Shown one piece after another: positions 29,521-29,643 of a stretch of DNA of 29,643 nt. Below the pieces are notes generated by a model. That model was given only the letters and a program-made list of their open reading frames with translations. It was not told the origin of the DNA and did not search any database. Location: the NCBI GenBank assembly GCA_002398105.1, contig DHCD01000070.1, positions 12,001 to 41,643 of the forward strand, read 5' to 3'. This stretch comes from Syntrophomonas sp. UBA4911 (GTDB lineage: Bacteria > Bacillota > Syntrophomonadia > Syntrophomonadales > Syntrophomonadaceae). Each line of letters opens with the position of its first letter. The stretch's first letter is position 1. Made by a program: the position numbers and the translations under genes.

Positions 29521-29643
29521 GGTCGGTTCCGGTGCGTTATCTGCAAATAAGTTTTACTAGGATGCTCTTACTGCCAAGTACTCACTATTCACTATTCCTG
29601 GGTTATTCCGACAGGCATATTTAAGCTTGGGCTCCCGGGCAGC

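Overview
The window looks like chromosome from an anaerobic, moderate-GC Clostridia-type Bacillota. The indicators are a SCIFF peptide with its radical SAM maturase, strong AGGAGG ribosome binding sites with frequent GTG and TTG starts, GlnRS, a cytoplasmic molybdopterin enzyme, Hdr-type iron-sulfur proteins and a CBS-PAS sigma-54 activator. A Peptococcales or Syntrophomonadales relative is possible, but the species cannot be named from the sequence. Almost every gene is on the minus strand. The exceptions are a VanX-like dipeptidase and a histidine-rich repeat protein.

Layout, left to right. 1-1189: DUF318/ArsP-type permease (cut by the left edge) coupled by an ATGA overlap to a thioredoxin-fold protein. 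1408-5336: orphan molybdopterin oxidoreductase, then glnS with a strong terminator. 5642-8787: membrane-anchored VanX-like dipeptidase (+), DedA protein, and a CoA-disulfide-reductase/rhodanese fusion. 8994-18153: a long minus-strand block that is the most distinctive part of the window. In transcription order it reads hdrC1-hdrB1-hdrA-hdrC2-hdrB2, a two-subunit CoA-transferase, an MFS transporter, and a second two-subunit CoA-transferase that ends at a terminator (8931-8968). The subunit A gene of the second transferase has an in-frame TGA at codon 105. 18441-20998: sigma-54 activator (CBS-CBS-PAS-AAA-Fis) and rlmH. 21277-21864: His/Trp/Cys-rich repeat protein (+). 21965-26290: HtrA-type protease, then trxB, a membrane-anchored gluzincin and murA as a tight group. 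26360-27700: LysM-G5-M23 cell-wall hydrolase. 27770-29369: scfB and scfA (SCIFF).

How the genes may work together. The hdr block has a 16-nt sequence with exact -24/-12 spacing (18210-18225) 57 bases ahead of hdrC1, and a sigma-54 activator is encoded directly upstream. The simplest reading is one inducible unit for uptake of an organic acid (MFS), its activation or processing as a CoA thioester (two CoA-transferase-like pairs) and electron transfer through an Hdr-like complex. The hdrC-B-A-C-B order and the short HdrA resemble the sHdr systems of sulfur oxidisers, but no lipoate-binding protein is present in the window. The substrate is unknown.

Points most worth checking: the in-frame TGA (selenocysteine, nonsense mutation or consensus error), the Hdr/CoA-transferase block, the His-rich repeat protein, and the structured leader and intergenic terminator of the SCIFF locus. 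Family assignments come from recognisable motifs and memory of homologues. No database search was run.
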